DNA from: RPQJ01 sp963777725
Lineage (GTDB): Bacteria > Pseudomonadota > Gammaproteobacteria > Steroidobacterales > Steroidobacteraceae
NCBI GenBank assembly: GCA_963777725.1
Contig: CAVZRR010000014.1
Coordinates: 62,001 to 126,000, forward strand
Length of the DNA: 64,000 bases
Direction: 5' to 3'
The notes beneath the pieces are model-generated. The model did not search any database, had not been told where the DNA came from, and saw only the letters and a list, made by a program, of their open reading frames with translations. This document shows positions 26,693 through 35,766 of this stretch, piece after piece. Position numbers and translations under genes: made by a program. The first letter of the stretch is position 1. Every line of letters begins with the position of its first letter.

Positions 26693-26721
26693 AGTGTAAT
26701 AGCGTGTTAGCACATTAATAC
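26693..26721. promoter_or_regulatory. AT-rich imperfect palindrome between the his operon and metX
   Basis: In a GC-rich background, GTGTAATAGCGTGTTAGCAC followed by ATTAATAC stands out. GTG-TTAG-CAC is a short inverted repeat and TAAT/ATTA flank it. On the minus strand TATTAC could be a -10 box for the TrpR-like gene. It is a candidate operator for that protein; no strong -35 box is seen. Confidence 0.35.
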
Positions 26722-26868
26722 ATCGGCGGCCGCCGCGCAATGCGCCGCCCGATCCTTGACGCTGCGCGCCGCCGCCACCTAAACTGCGGCCGCTCATCGT
26801 GGCAACCAATGGGGTCTCGACGCCTGCCGCAGCCGCAGTCCGGCCGCTCGTGGAGTCCATTCGGTCCA

Positions 26869-27879
26869 ATGTCCGCGCGAGATGCAGATTCCCCCGTTCC
26901 GGCGACCTACGAGTGGCAGCAGGCCGAGCTGGCGCTGCCCGGCTCGCTGGCGCTGTTCATGGGCGGAGAGCTGTCGGGCGTGGAGATTGCCTATCGCGTC
27001 GCCGGTGCCCGCGGCGCGCCGGTCGTGGCCGCGCTCGGCGGCATTTCGGCGGGCCGCAATGTTTTCAGCCTGCAGCCGGAGTCGCCCGGTTGGTGGGAGG
27101 AGGCGGTCGGCCCCGGCCGTGCGCTCGACACGGACCGCTACCGCGTCATCGGCATCGATTTCCTCGGCGGCAGCCATCGCACGAGTGGACCGCGGCCCGG
27201 TGAGCCCTTTCCAACGATCAGCGCGTTCGACCAGGCGCGAATCCTCGTCGCGCTGCTCGACCACCTCGGCATCGAGCGCCTGCAGGCCAGCGTCGGCGCG
27301 TCGTATGGCGGCATGGTGACGCTGGCGCTTGCGCAGGCCCATGCCGAACGCGTGCGCCACGCCGTCGTGCTCAGCGCTGCCCACCGCACGCACCCGATGT
27401 CCACGGCCTGGCGCAGCGTGCAGCGAGCCATCGTCCGCTATGCGCTCAGCCACGGCGAAGGCGCCCGGGGCCTGGTGCTGGCCCGGGCCCTGGCGATGGC
27501 GACCTACCGCTCCGCCCGCGAATTCGAGGAGCGGTTCTCCGGCCCGCCCGAGGCGACCGCCGACGGCTTGCGCTTCCCGGTCGAGGCCTACCTGCTGGCG
27601 CGCGGCGAGAGTTACGCGGCGCATTACCGCCCCGAGGCCTTCGTCTGCCTGTCCGAGTCGATCGACCTGCACCGGGTCGAGCCCGAGGCCATCCGCGTGC
27701 CGACCACGCTGATCGGCGTGACGGAAGACCAGCTGGTGCCGATCTCGGACATGCGCGAATTGCGCGACCGGCACGGCGGCAACTGCAGCCTCGTCGAGAT
27801 CAGTTCCATTTACGGCCACGACGCCTTCCTGAAGGAGACCGAGGTGCTGCGCGACGTGTTGTCGCGGGCGCTCGATTGA
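26869..27879 (+). CDS. metX: Homoserine O-acyltransferase (MetX family)
   Basis: A 336-residue alpha/beta-hydrolase-fold enzyme that acylates homoserine for methionine synthesis. The nucleophile serine is in ASVGASYGGMVTLALA, the Asp in GVTEDQLVPISDM and the His in SIYGHDAFLKE. In gammaproteobacteria of this group, MetX proteins of this short type have been shown to use succinyl-CoA, so acyl choice is uncertain. The ATG at 26869 gives a normal N-terminus; the frame is open further upstream. metB follows two bases after the stop. Confidence 0.9.
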   Translation: MSARDADSPVPATYEWQQAELALPGSLALFMGGELSGVEIAYRVAGARGAPVVAALGGISAGRNVFSLQPESPGWWEEAVGPGRALDTDRYRVIGIDFLGGSHRTSGPRPGEPFPTISAFDQARILVALLDHLGIERLQASVGASYGGMVTLALAQAHAERVRHAVVLSAAHRTHPMSTAWRSVQRAIVRYALSHGEGARGLVLARALAMATYRSAREFEERFSGPPEATADGLRFPVEAYLLARGESYAAHYRPEAFVCLSESIDLHRVEPEAIRVPTTLIGVTEDQLVPISDMRELRDRHGGNCSLVEISSIYGHDAFLKETEVLRDVLSRALD

Positions 27880-27881
27880 GC

Positions 27882-29066
27882 ATGAGCAACGACCCGAAAA
27901 CGCCGACGCATTCAGTCACGACCCGCACGGTGCGCGCCGCGCTCGATACCGACACGCAGTTCGGCGCCGTGGTGCCGCCGATCCACCTGACGTCCACGTT
28001 CTCGTTCGCCGGCTTCGGCGAGAAGCGCGCCTACGACTACTCGCGCTCGGGCAACCCGACGCGCGATGCGCTGGCCGGCGCGCTGGCCGATCTCGAGGGT
28101 GGCGCCGGCGCCGTCGTGACGGGTTCGGGCATGGCCGCGGTCGGGCTCGTGACGCAGTTGTTCCGCCCCGGGCAGGTCGCGGTCGTGCCGCACGACTGCT
28201 ACGGCGGCACGTACCGGCTCTTCAATGCGCTGCGCGAGCGCGGTTCGCTCGACGTGCGCTTCGTGGATTTCCAGCAGCCGCAGGCGCTGTCCGAGGCGCT
28301 GGCCGACCGGCCGGCGATGGTGTGGATCGAGACGCCGAGCAATCCGCTGCTCAGGATCGTCGACATCGCGGCGGTGGCGAGTGCGGCCCACGCCGCGGGC
28401 GCGCTGGTGGTGGCCGACAACACGTTCCTGTCGCCGGTCTGGCAGCAGCCGCTCTCGCTCGGTGCCGACGTCGTCGTGCATTCGACGACGAAGTACCTGA
28501 ACGGCCACAGCGACGTCGTGGGGGGCGCCGTGATCGCCGCGGACCCGGCGCTGCAGGAGAAGCTCGCCTGGTGGGCCAACTGCATCGGCGTCACCGGTGC
28601 CGCCTTCGACAGCTACCTGACGCTGCGCGGCCTGCGCACGCTGCACGCGCGGATGCGCGCGCATGGCGAGAATGCCGCCGAGATCGCGCGGTTGCTGGCG
28701 AGCCACCCGGCCGTCGCCCGGGTGTATTACCCCGGCCTCGAGACCCACCCGGGACACGCGATCGCGCGCGCGCAGCAGCAGGGCTTCGGCGCGATGGTCA
28801 GCTTCGAGCTGCACGGCGGGGTGCAGCACGTGCGAGCGTTCCTGGCGGAGCTTCGGCTGTTCTCGCTCGCCGAGTCGCTGGGCGGCGTCGAGAGCCTGGT
28901 CGCGCATCCGGCGAGCATGACCCATGCCGCGATGGATGCGGCCGCTCGAGCGCGAGCGGGCATCTCGGACGCGCTGGTGCGCCTGTCGGTCGGTATCGAG
29001 GCGCCGGCGGACCTGGTGCGCGACCTGGCCGCTGGCCTCGACGCCGCGCGCCGCCTGGGTTCATGA
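27882..29066 (+). CDS. metB: Cystathionine gamma-synthase
   Basis: A 394-residue PLP enzyme of the trans-sulfuration family that joins O-acylhomoserine and cysteine. Motifs: YDYSRSGNPTRDALAGALAD, TGSGMAAVGLVTQL, WIETPSNPLLRIVDI and the Schiff-base lysine in VVVHSTTKYLNGHSDVVGG. The C-terminal ESLVAHPASMTHAAM matches gamma-synthases. It is paired with metX in one operon. An O-acylhomoserine sulfhydrylase cannot be fully excluded from sequence. Confidence 0.92.
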   Translation: MSNDPKTPTHSVTTRTVRAALDTDTQFGAVVPPIHLTSTFSFAGFGEKRAYDYSRSGNPTRDALAGALADLEGGAGAVVTGSGMAAVGLVTQLFRPGQVAVVPHDCYGGTYRLFNALRERGSLDVRFVDFQQPQALSEALADRPAMVWIETPSNPLLRIVDIAAVASAAHAAGALVVADNTFLSPVWQQPLSLGADVVVHSTTKYLNGHSDVVGGAVIAADPALQEKLAWWANCIGVTGAAFDSYLTLRGLRTLHARMRAHGENAAEIARLLASHPAVARVYYPGLETHPGHAIARAQQQGFGAMVSFELHGGVQHVRAFLAELRLFSLAESLGGVESLVAHPASMTHAAMDAAARARAGISDALVRLSVGIEAPADLVRDLAAGLDAARRLGS

Positions 29067-29085
29067 TCACGGCGGGTCCAGCCGC

Positions 29086-29472
29086 ATGTGGAAGTCCATC
29101 CTAGCGATCTGCGTCGGTGCGAGCCTCGGCGCCGTCTTGCGCTGGTGGCTCGGCCTGGCCTTGAACGCGCTGTTGCCGGCCATCCCCCCGGGCACGCTGG
29201 CGGCAAACCTGATCGGCGGCTACCTGGTCGGCCTCGCGATCGCGTTCTTCGCGACCTACTCGGCGCTGGCGCCCGAATGGCGGCTGCTCGTGATCACCGG
29301 CTTCTGCGGCGGCCTGACCACGTTCTCGACGTTCTCGGCCGAGATCGTCACGTTGCTGCAGCAGGGCCGCGCCCTCTGGGCGATCGGGGCGGCCACGGCG
29401 CACCTGGCCGGCTCGGTGCTGATGACGCTGGCCGGCATCGGCACGATGGCCTGGTTCAGAACCCAGCATTGA
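29086..29472 (+). CDS. crcB: Fluoride ion channel CrcB/Fluc
   Basis: A 128-residue four-helix membrane protein. GASLGAVLRWWLGL, GTLAANLIGGYLVGLA and GFCGGLTTFSTFSAEI are the Fluc signatures, the last carrying the Phe residues and the break in helix 3 that line the pore. It exports toxic fluoride as an antiparallel dimer. No fluoride riboswitch motif is recognised in the 19 bases after metB. The DUF190 gene follows 14 bases later. Confidence 0.95.
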   Translation: MWKSILAICVGASLGAVLRWWLGLALNALLPAIPPGTLAANLIGGYLVGLAIAFFATYSALAPEWRLLVITGFCGGLTTFSTFSAEIVTLLQQGRALWAIGAATAHLAGSVLMTLAGIGTMAWFRTQH

Positions 29473-29486
29473 GCGGAGGTTCCGGC

Positions 29487-29801
29487 ATGGAACGGATCGA
29501 TCCTGCGTTTTTACGTGCACGAGAACGAACGTGTGCACCATCGCCTGGCCTGGGAATGGCTGCTGGAGCAGGCCAACAGCCTCGGCCTGCGGGGCGGGTC
29601 GGCGTTCCGGGCCATGGCCGGCTTCGGCCGCCGTCACGTGCTGCACGAGGAGCGCTTCTTCGAGCTGGCGGGCACGCTGACCGTCGAGGTCGAGTTCATC
29701 GTCACCGACGAAGAAGCACAGTTGCTGTTCGAGCTCGTGCGCCGCGAGAACCTGTCGCTGTTCTACGCGCAGATTCCGGCGCGATTCGGCGTCGTCGGTC
29801 C

Positions 29802-29805
<4 letters not shown>
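29487..29805 (+). CDS. DUF190 protein (one-base insertion)
   Basis: A 105-residue DUF190 protein when one C near 29502 is removed: MERID then LRFYVHENERVHHRLAWEWL and GLRGGSAFRAMAGFGRRH. The fold resembles PII-like/ferredoxin-like trimers. It often lies beside crcB, as here, so a role in fluoride tolerance (regulation or assembly) is plausible but unproven. AGCGGAGGT precedes the ATG at 29487. It converges with modC, overlapping its stop by four bases. Confidence 0.85.
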
Positions 29806-30901
<1,096 letters not shown>

Positions 30902-30909
<8 letters not shown>

Positions 30910-31567
30910 GCCGGGCCATGCGCCGTGCGAGCGTGTTGGTGATGCCGAGTGCCACCAGCGACAGCACGAGCAGCACCAGCGCCATGACGCCGGCGGAGTG
31001 GTCGTCGAACGCCTGCACGCGATCGTAGATCGCGATCGCGATGGTGCGCGTTTCACCCGGGATGGAGCCACCGACCATCAGCACGACGCCGAACTCGCCG
31101 AGCGTGTGGGCGAAGGTCAGCACGACGGCGGTGGCGATGCCGGGCAGCGCGAGGGGCAACTCGATGCGGCGGACGACCGACAGCGGCGCCAGGCCGCAGC
31201 AGCGGGCCGCGTCGCGCAGGTTGCCCGGGATCGCGGCCAGCGCGTTCTGCATCGGCTGCACGGCGAACGGCAGGTTGACGAGCACGGACGCCAGCACCAG
31301 GCCCTCGAAACTGAACGCGAGCGGTCGGCCGAGCAGCGACTGGAAGAACGGCCCGAGCGGCGACTGCTGACTGAACGCGGTCAGCAGGTAGAAGCCGATC
31401 ACGGTCGGGGGCAGGATCAGCGGCAACGCGACCAGTGCCTCGACGAAGCCGCGTCCCTTGAAGCGGCCGTAGGCCAGCCAGCGCGCGAGCAGGAACGCCA
31501 GCGGCAGCAGGATCGCGACCGTGGCGAGGGCGAGCCGCAGCGACAGTCCGAGTGCCGTCCAATCCAT
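30902..31567 (-). CDS. modB: Molybdate ABC transporter permease
   Basis: A 221-residue inner-membrane protein with about five to six helices and the ABC permease EAA loop (NLRDAARCCGLAPLSVVRRI). LPLILPPTVIGFYLL and AHTLGEFGVVLMVGGSIPGE are ModB signatures. It starts six bases after modA. Confidence 0.94.
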
Positions 31568-31573
31568 CGAGCC

Positions 31574-32413
31574 TCACTCCGCCGGCAGCACGAAGCCGTA
31601 GCGCGCGAGAATCTCGCGGCTGGGCGGCGAGCGCAAATACTCGTACAAGCGCTCGGCCGCGGGCGTGGCGCCCTGCAACAGCACCATGCGCTGTCGCAGC
31701 GGCGCGTGCATCGAGTCCGGGATCAGCGCGAACGTGCCGCGCCGGCGCAGCTCCGGCGACAGGGCCAGCGAGTAGGCGATGAGGCCGCCCTCGGTGTCGC
31801 CACCGCTGGCGAACTGGGCGGCTTGCGCAACGTTCTCGCCGAGCACCAGCCGCGGACGCAGCGTCGCCCAGAGGCCACGCGCGCGCAGCGCCTGCTCGGC
31901 CGCACGACCGTACGGCGCATGCTCCGGGTTGGCAATCGCGAATCGCCCCAGCTGGCCCGATGCAAGGCGGCGCGCGAGATCGTCCATCCGCGGGTCGGGC
32001 ACGAGCGGCGAGCCGGTGGGCACGAACAGCGCGATGCGACCGATCGCGTAAAGATCGCCCGAGCCGCGAGTGAGGCCCTGCGCGTGCAGTTCCTGGACGT
32101 ACTGCTCGTCGGCGGACAGGAAAATCTCGTAAGGGGCCCCGCGCATGATCTGCCGTGCGAAGGTTCCCGACGAGCCGTAGGCGACGCGTGCCGCGATGCC
32201 CGTGTCGGCGCGGAAGCGTTCGAGGATCTCGTCGAGCGCGAACTTGAGGTCGGACGCAGCCGCGACCAATGGTGCCGACGAATCTGTGTCCGGCTCAGCA
32301 GCGAGCGTGCGCGACGCAGCGAGCAGGACGCCGACACCGATGACCGCAGCGATCGCGAGCACCCGGCGCGTGATCGATGCAGGCCGAGTCAGCATTCGCG
32401 AGCGATGGGACAT
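31574..32413 (-). CDS. modA: Molybdate-binding periplasmic protein
   Basis: A 279-residue precursor with a long N-terminal signal (RRVLAIAAVIGVGVLLAASR, cleaved near AEPD). The mature part has LVAAASDLKFALDEI, YGSSGTFARQI and FLSADEQYVQELHAQGL, matching ModA oxyanion sites. No Shine-Dalgarno sequence precedes the ATG at 32413 or the alternative at 32398. A strong terminator lies only eight bases upstream of the first ATG, which is odd for a gene start (see the RNA candidate). Confidence 0.92.
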   Translation of the reverse strand: MSHRSRMLTRPASITRRVLAIAAVIGVGVLLAASRTLAAEPDTDSSAPLVAAASDLKFALDEILERFRADTGIAARVAYGSSGTFARQIMRGAPYEIFLSADEQYVQELHAQGLTRGSGDLYAIGRIALFVPTGSPLVPDPRMDDLARRLASGQLGRFAIANPEHAPYGRAAEQALRARGLWATLRPRLVLGENVAQAAQFASGGDTEGGLIAYSLALSPELRRRGTFALIPDSMHAPLRQRMVLLQGATPAAERLYEYLRSPPSREILARYGFVLPAE

Positions 32414-32420
32414 GCGATCG

Positions 32421-32455
32421 AATATAAAAGAAAGGCCGGCTCTGCAGCCGGCCTT
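32421..32455 (-). terminator. Rho-independent terminator in front of modA
   Basis: A perfect ten-base stem (AAGGCCGGCT / AGCCGGCCTT, four-base loop) followed on the minus strand by TTCTTTTATATT. The plus strand has no T tract, so the terminator acts on leftward transcripts coming from leuB or from the RNA candidate. Confidence 0.85.
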
Positions 32456-32580
32456 CCGAGACAGGACCCGAGTTGCCTCAATCCCTGAGGCAAAGACTAA
32501 CCCGACTCAAGTCCTCATCTAATCGGCCCTGGAACCAGGGCGGCGAACGGCGCGGTACCGTCCGCGGACGCGCAGTATAG
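32421..32580 (-). ncRNA. Structured RNA candidate ending in a terminator, upstream of modA
   Basis: On the minus strand a TATACT -10-like box (32579-32574) is followed by about 145 bases that fold well. GCCCTGG/CCAGGGC forms a hairpin at 32526-32541. An 11-bp helix joins 32505-32515 to 32463-32473 and encloses a GCCTCA/TGAGGC hairpin (32475-32491). It ends with a terminator: the stem at 32432-32455 followed by TTCTTTTAT. It does not match 6S, 4.5S or tmRNA by eye. It could be a free small RNA or a riboswitch/attenuator of modABC. Confidence 0.5.
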
Positions 32581-32702
32581 CGCCGGATTTCCGAGGGTTG
32601 GAAGGGTCTTTGGGCGCCGGACGAGCCCTGGCCTGACGCTCGCCGGGGCTGGTTATGTGCTTTCTCTTAATAAACCGGTAATTGTCTGTTTTTACTGACT
32701 AT

Positions 32703-33782
32703 TTAGCGCTTGAAATTCGAGCTTGAAAGCGCGGCCAGGACGGCGTCCCCAGCCTCCCGACTGCCGACGGCGGTCGAGCCCGGCTGGGCGATGTCGGCGG
32801 TTCGCACCCCGCTGGCCAGGGCGGCCGTGACGGCGTCCTCGACCGCGATCGCTTCCGCTTCGAGGCCCAGCGAGTGACGCAGCAGCATCGCTGCGCTCAG
32901 GATCGTGCCGAATGGATTTGCGATGCCACGACCGGCGATGTCCGGTGCCGATCCGTGGATCGGTTCGTAGAGTCCGACGCTGCCGTCGCCGAGCGACGCC
33001 GACGGCAGCAACCCGAGCGAGCCGGCGAGCATCGAGGCCTCGTCGGTCAGGATGTCGCCGAACATGTTCTCCGTCAGCAGCACGTCGAAGCTGGTCGGGC
33101 GCTTGATCAGGTGCATGGCCGCGGCATCCACCAGCATGTGCTCGAGCTCGACGGACGGGAACTCTTCGGCGAGCACCCGCTCGACGACCGCGCGCCACAG
33201 CCGCGAGGTCTCGAGCACGTTGGCCTTGTCCACCGAGATGATGCGATTGCGGCGCGCCATGGCCAGTCGGCCGGCGACCCGCGTCACGCGCTCGATCTCG
33301 GCCGCCGTGTAGCTGCAGACGTCCTCGGCCTCGTGGGCCGTGCGGCTCTTGCGGCCGAAGTAGATGCCGCCCGTCAATTCGCGCACGACCATGATGTCCA
33401 CGCCCCGGATCACCTCGGGCTTGAGCGGGGAGGCCTCGAGCATTTCCGGAATCGTGCGCACCGGTCGCAGGTTGGCGAACAACCCCAGCGTGCGCCGCAG
33501 GTCGAGCAGGCCCTGTTCGGGACGCACGCGCGCGGACGGGTCAGACCATTGCGGCCCGCCGACGGCACCCAGCAGAACGGCAGCGCTGGTCCGGCAGGCA
33601 TCGATCGTGCGCGGCGGCAGCGGTGATCCCGAGGCGTCGATCGCGGCGCCGCCCACCAGCGCGGCGACGAACTCGAACTCGTGGCCGTAACGGGTCGCGA
33701 CGGCGGCAAGCACACGGACCGCCTCCGCGGTCACTTCGGGGCCGATACCGTCGCCCCCGAGCACGGCAATGCGTGCCTTCAT
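32703..33782 (-). CDS. leuB: 3-isopropylmalate dehydrogenase
   Basis: A 359-residue beta-decarboxylating dehydrogenase producing 2-ketoisocaproate. IAVLGGDGIGPEVTAEAV starts the protein; GPQWSDPSARVRPEQGLL binds substrate, and the metal site lies in MFGDILTDEASMLAGSLGLL, followed by YEPIHGSAPDIAGRGIANP. The ATG overlaps the leuD stop. It is the last gene of the ilvC-leuACDB operon. Confidence 0.96.
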   Translation of the reverse strand: MKARIAVLGGDGIGPEVTAEAVRVLAAVATRYGHEFEFVAALVGGAAIDASGSPLPPRTIDACRTSAAVLLGAVGGPQWSDPSARVRPEQGLLDLRRTLGLFANLRPVRTIPEMLEASPLKPEVIRGVDIMVVRELTGGIYFGRKSRTAHEAEDVCSYTAAEIERVTRVAGRLAMARRNRIISVDKANVLETSRLWRAVVERVLAEEFPSVELEHMLVDAAAMHLIKRPTSFDVLLTENMFGDILTDEASMLAGSLGLLPSASLGDGSVGLYEPIHGSAPDIAGRGIANPFGTILSAAMLLRHSLGLEAEAIAVEDAVTAALASGVRTADIAQPGSTAVGSREAGDAVLAALSSSNFKR

Positions 33783-34354
33783 CCGGCGCGCCTCTCGTAC
33801 GCGGTGATCGCGTCGGCCTGGCTCAACAGGTAGCCCAGTTCGTCGACGCCGTTCATCAGGCAGTAGCGCGAGAAGGCCTCGATCGGGAAGCTCGCCGTGC
33901 GGCCGTTCGGCAAGCGCAGCGTCGTCGCCGGCAGGTCGACTTCGACCTCCGCGCCGGGGTTCGCGAGCAGCCACGCGTGGGTGTCGGCGTCGACGATGAC
34001 CGGCAGCAGTCCGTTCTTCAGGCTGTTGCTGCGGAAGATGTCGGCGATCTCGGTGCTGACGACCGCGCGGAAGCCGTGATCGAGCAGGGCCCAGGGCGCG
34101 TGCTCGCGCGACGAGCCGCAGCCGATGTTGCGACCGGCGACCAGGATCGCGCAGCCGCGCGCCTCCGGCCGGTTCAGCACGAAATCCGGGTTCGGCTGCC
34201 CATCGGCCGCGTAGCGCCAGTCGGCGAACAGTGCCGCGCCGAGTCCCTCGCGCGTGGTCGTGGTCAGGAATCGCGCCGGAATGATCTGGTCGGTGTCGAT
34301 GTTGCTCGACGGCATCACGACCGTGCGCGAACGGATGACGGTGATCGGATCCAT
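33779..34354 (-). CDS. leuD: 3-isopropylmalate dehydratase small subunit
   Basis: A 191-residue swivel-domain subunit of isopropylmalate isomerase. Motifs: SSNIDTDQIIPARFL, RNIGCGSSREHAPWALLDHG and DIFRSNSLKNGLLPV. It starts eight bases after leuC and pairs with it. Confidence 0.96.
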   Translation of the reverse strand: MDPITVIRSRTVVMPSSNIDTDQIIPARFLTTTTREGLGAALFADWRYAADGQPNPDFVLNRPEARGCAILVAGRNIGCGSSREHAPWALLDHGFRAVVSTEIADIFRSNSLKNGLLPVIVDADTHAWLLANPGAEVEVDLPATTLRLPNGRTASFPIEAFSRYCLMNGVDELGYLLSQADAITAYERRAG

Positions 34355-34362
34355 TTCGTGTC

Positions 34363-35766
34363 TCAGTGGATGAATTCGCGCGGATCGGTGATCCGGCCGC
34401 GCACGGCGGTCGCCGCCGCCGTGGCCGGGCTCGTGAGCAGCGTGCGTGCGCCGGTGCCCTGGCGACCCTCGAAGTTGCGGTTGCTCGTGCTGACGCAGTA
34501 CTGGCCCTGCGGGACCGTGTCGCCGTTCATGCCGAGGCACATCGAGCAGCCGGACTCGCGCCACTCGGCGCCGGCGTCGATGAACACCTGGGCGTAGCCG
34601 AGCGCTTCGGCTTCGCGCTTGACCTGCTGCGAGCCGGGCACGACGAGGGCTCGCACCCCCGGCGCGATCTTGCGGCCCGCCAGCACTCGCGCGGCGATCT
34701 CGAGATCGGAGATCCGCGCATTCGTGCAGCTGCCGATGAAGACCACCTGCACCGACTTGTCGCGCAACGACTCGCCGGGCTCGAGGCCCATGTAGCGCAG
34801 TGATTGCGCGAAGGCCGGGTCGCCCGGACGCTCGGGCACGCGACCCGAGATCGGCGCGACCATGCCCGGGTTCGTGCCGTAGGTGACCATCGGTTCGACG
34901 GCGCCGGCGTCGAGCCGGACCGTCTGGTCGAAAGTTGCGCCGGACTCGGTCACCAGCGTGCGCCAGTCGGCCACGGCACGCTCCCAGGCCTCGCCCTGCG
35001 GTGCTCGCGGACGGCCCGCCAGGTAATCGAACGTCGTCTGGTCGGGTGCCACCATGCCGGCGCGGGCACCGGCCTCGATCGACATGTTGCAGACCGTCAT
35101 GCGCTCGTCCATCGACAGCGCCTCGATGGCCGGGCCACGGTACTCGATCACGTGGCCGGTGCCGCCGTTGACGCCGATCCGGCCGATGATCGCCAGCACG
35201 AGGTCCTTCGCGGCCACGCCCGGGCCGAGCCGGCCCGCGACCTCGATCGCGAGGGTCTTCGGCTTGCGCTGCAGCAGGCACTGCGTGGCGAGCACGTACC
35301 CCACCTCGGTCGTGCCGATGCCAAAAGCCAGCGCGCCGAATGCGCCGTGGGTGCTGGTATGGCTGTCGCCACAGACGATCGTCTTGCCGGGCTGCGTGGC
35401 GCCGAGTTCCGGCCCGATGATGTGCACGATGCCGCGCCGGTCGTCCTGCAGGCCGATCAGGTCGAGGCCGAACTCGGCGCAATTCCGCTCGAGCTGGCGG
35501 ATCTGCTGCGCCGCCGACTCGAGCGCGATCGGCACGCCGCCGAAGATCTGCGCGCGATCCGTCGGCGTGGAGTGGTCCATCGTCACCAGTGTCCGGTCCG
35601 GTCGCCGCACCTTGAGGCCGCGGCCGCGCAGCACGGAAAACGCCTGCGGGGAGGTGACCTCGTGCGTCAGGTGCAGGTCGATGTACAGCACGGCCGGCGT
35701 GTCCGGCGTCTCGGGCACGACGACGTGGCGGTCCCAGACCTTGTCGAAAAGCGTTCGGGCAGTCAT
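34363..35766 (-). CDS. leuC: 3-isopropylmalate dehydratase large subunit
   Basis: A 467-residue aconitase-family subunit. The 4Fe-4S ligands are in FIGSCTNARISDLE and GCSMCLGMNGD; VCGDSHTSTHGAFGALAFGI is the substrate loop. It converts 2- to 3-isopropylmalate with LeuD. The start overlaps the leuA stop. Confidence 0.97.
   Translation of the reverse strand: MTARTLFDKVWDRHVVVPETPDTPAVLYIDLHLTHEVTSPQAFSVLRGRGLKVRRPDRTLVTMDHSTPTDRAQIFGGVPIALESAAQQIRQLERNCAEFGLDLIGLQDDRRGIVHIIGPELGATQPGKTIVCGDSHTSTHGAFGALAFGIGTTEVGYVLATQCLLQRKPKTLAIEVAGRLGPGVAAKDLVLAIIGRIGVNGGTGHVIEYRGPAIEALSMDERMTVCNMSIEAGARAGMVAPDQTTFDYLAGRPRAPQGEAWERAVADWRTLVTESGATFDQTVRLDAGAVEPMVTYGTNPGMVAPISGRVPERPGDPAFAQSLRYMGLEPGESLRDKSVQVVFIGSCTNARISDLEIAARVLAGRKIAPGVRALVVPGSQQVKREAEALGYAQVFIDAGAEWRESGCSMCLGMNGDTVPQGQYCVSTSNRNFEGRQGTGARTLLTSPATAAATAVRGRITDPREFIH

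Noticed and set aside
29067..29085. A fluoride riboswitch before crcB
   Set aside because: Only 19 bases separate metB and crcB and no fluoride-riboswitch-like fold is visible there.
32421..32580. The modA upstream RNA as 6S, 4.5S or tmRNA
   Set aside because: The central bubble of 6S, the GGTCAGG/GGAAG motifs of 4.5S and the tRNA-like ends of tmRNA are all absent.
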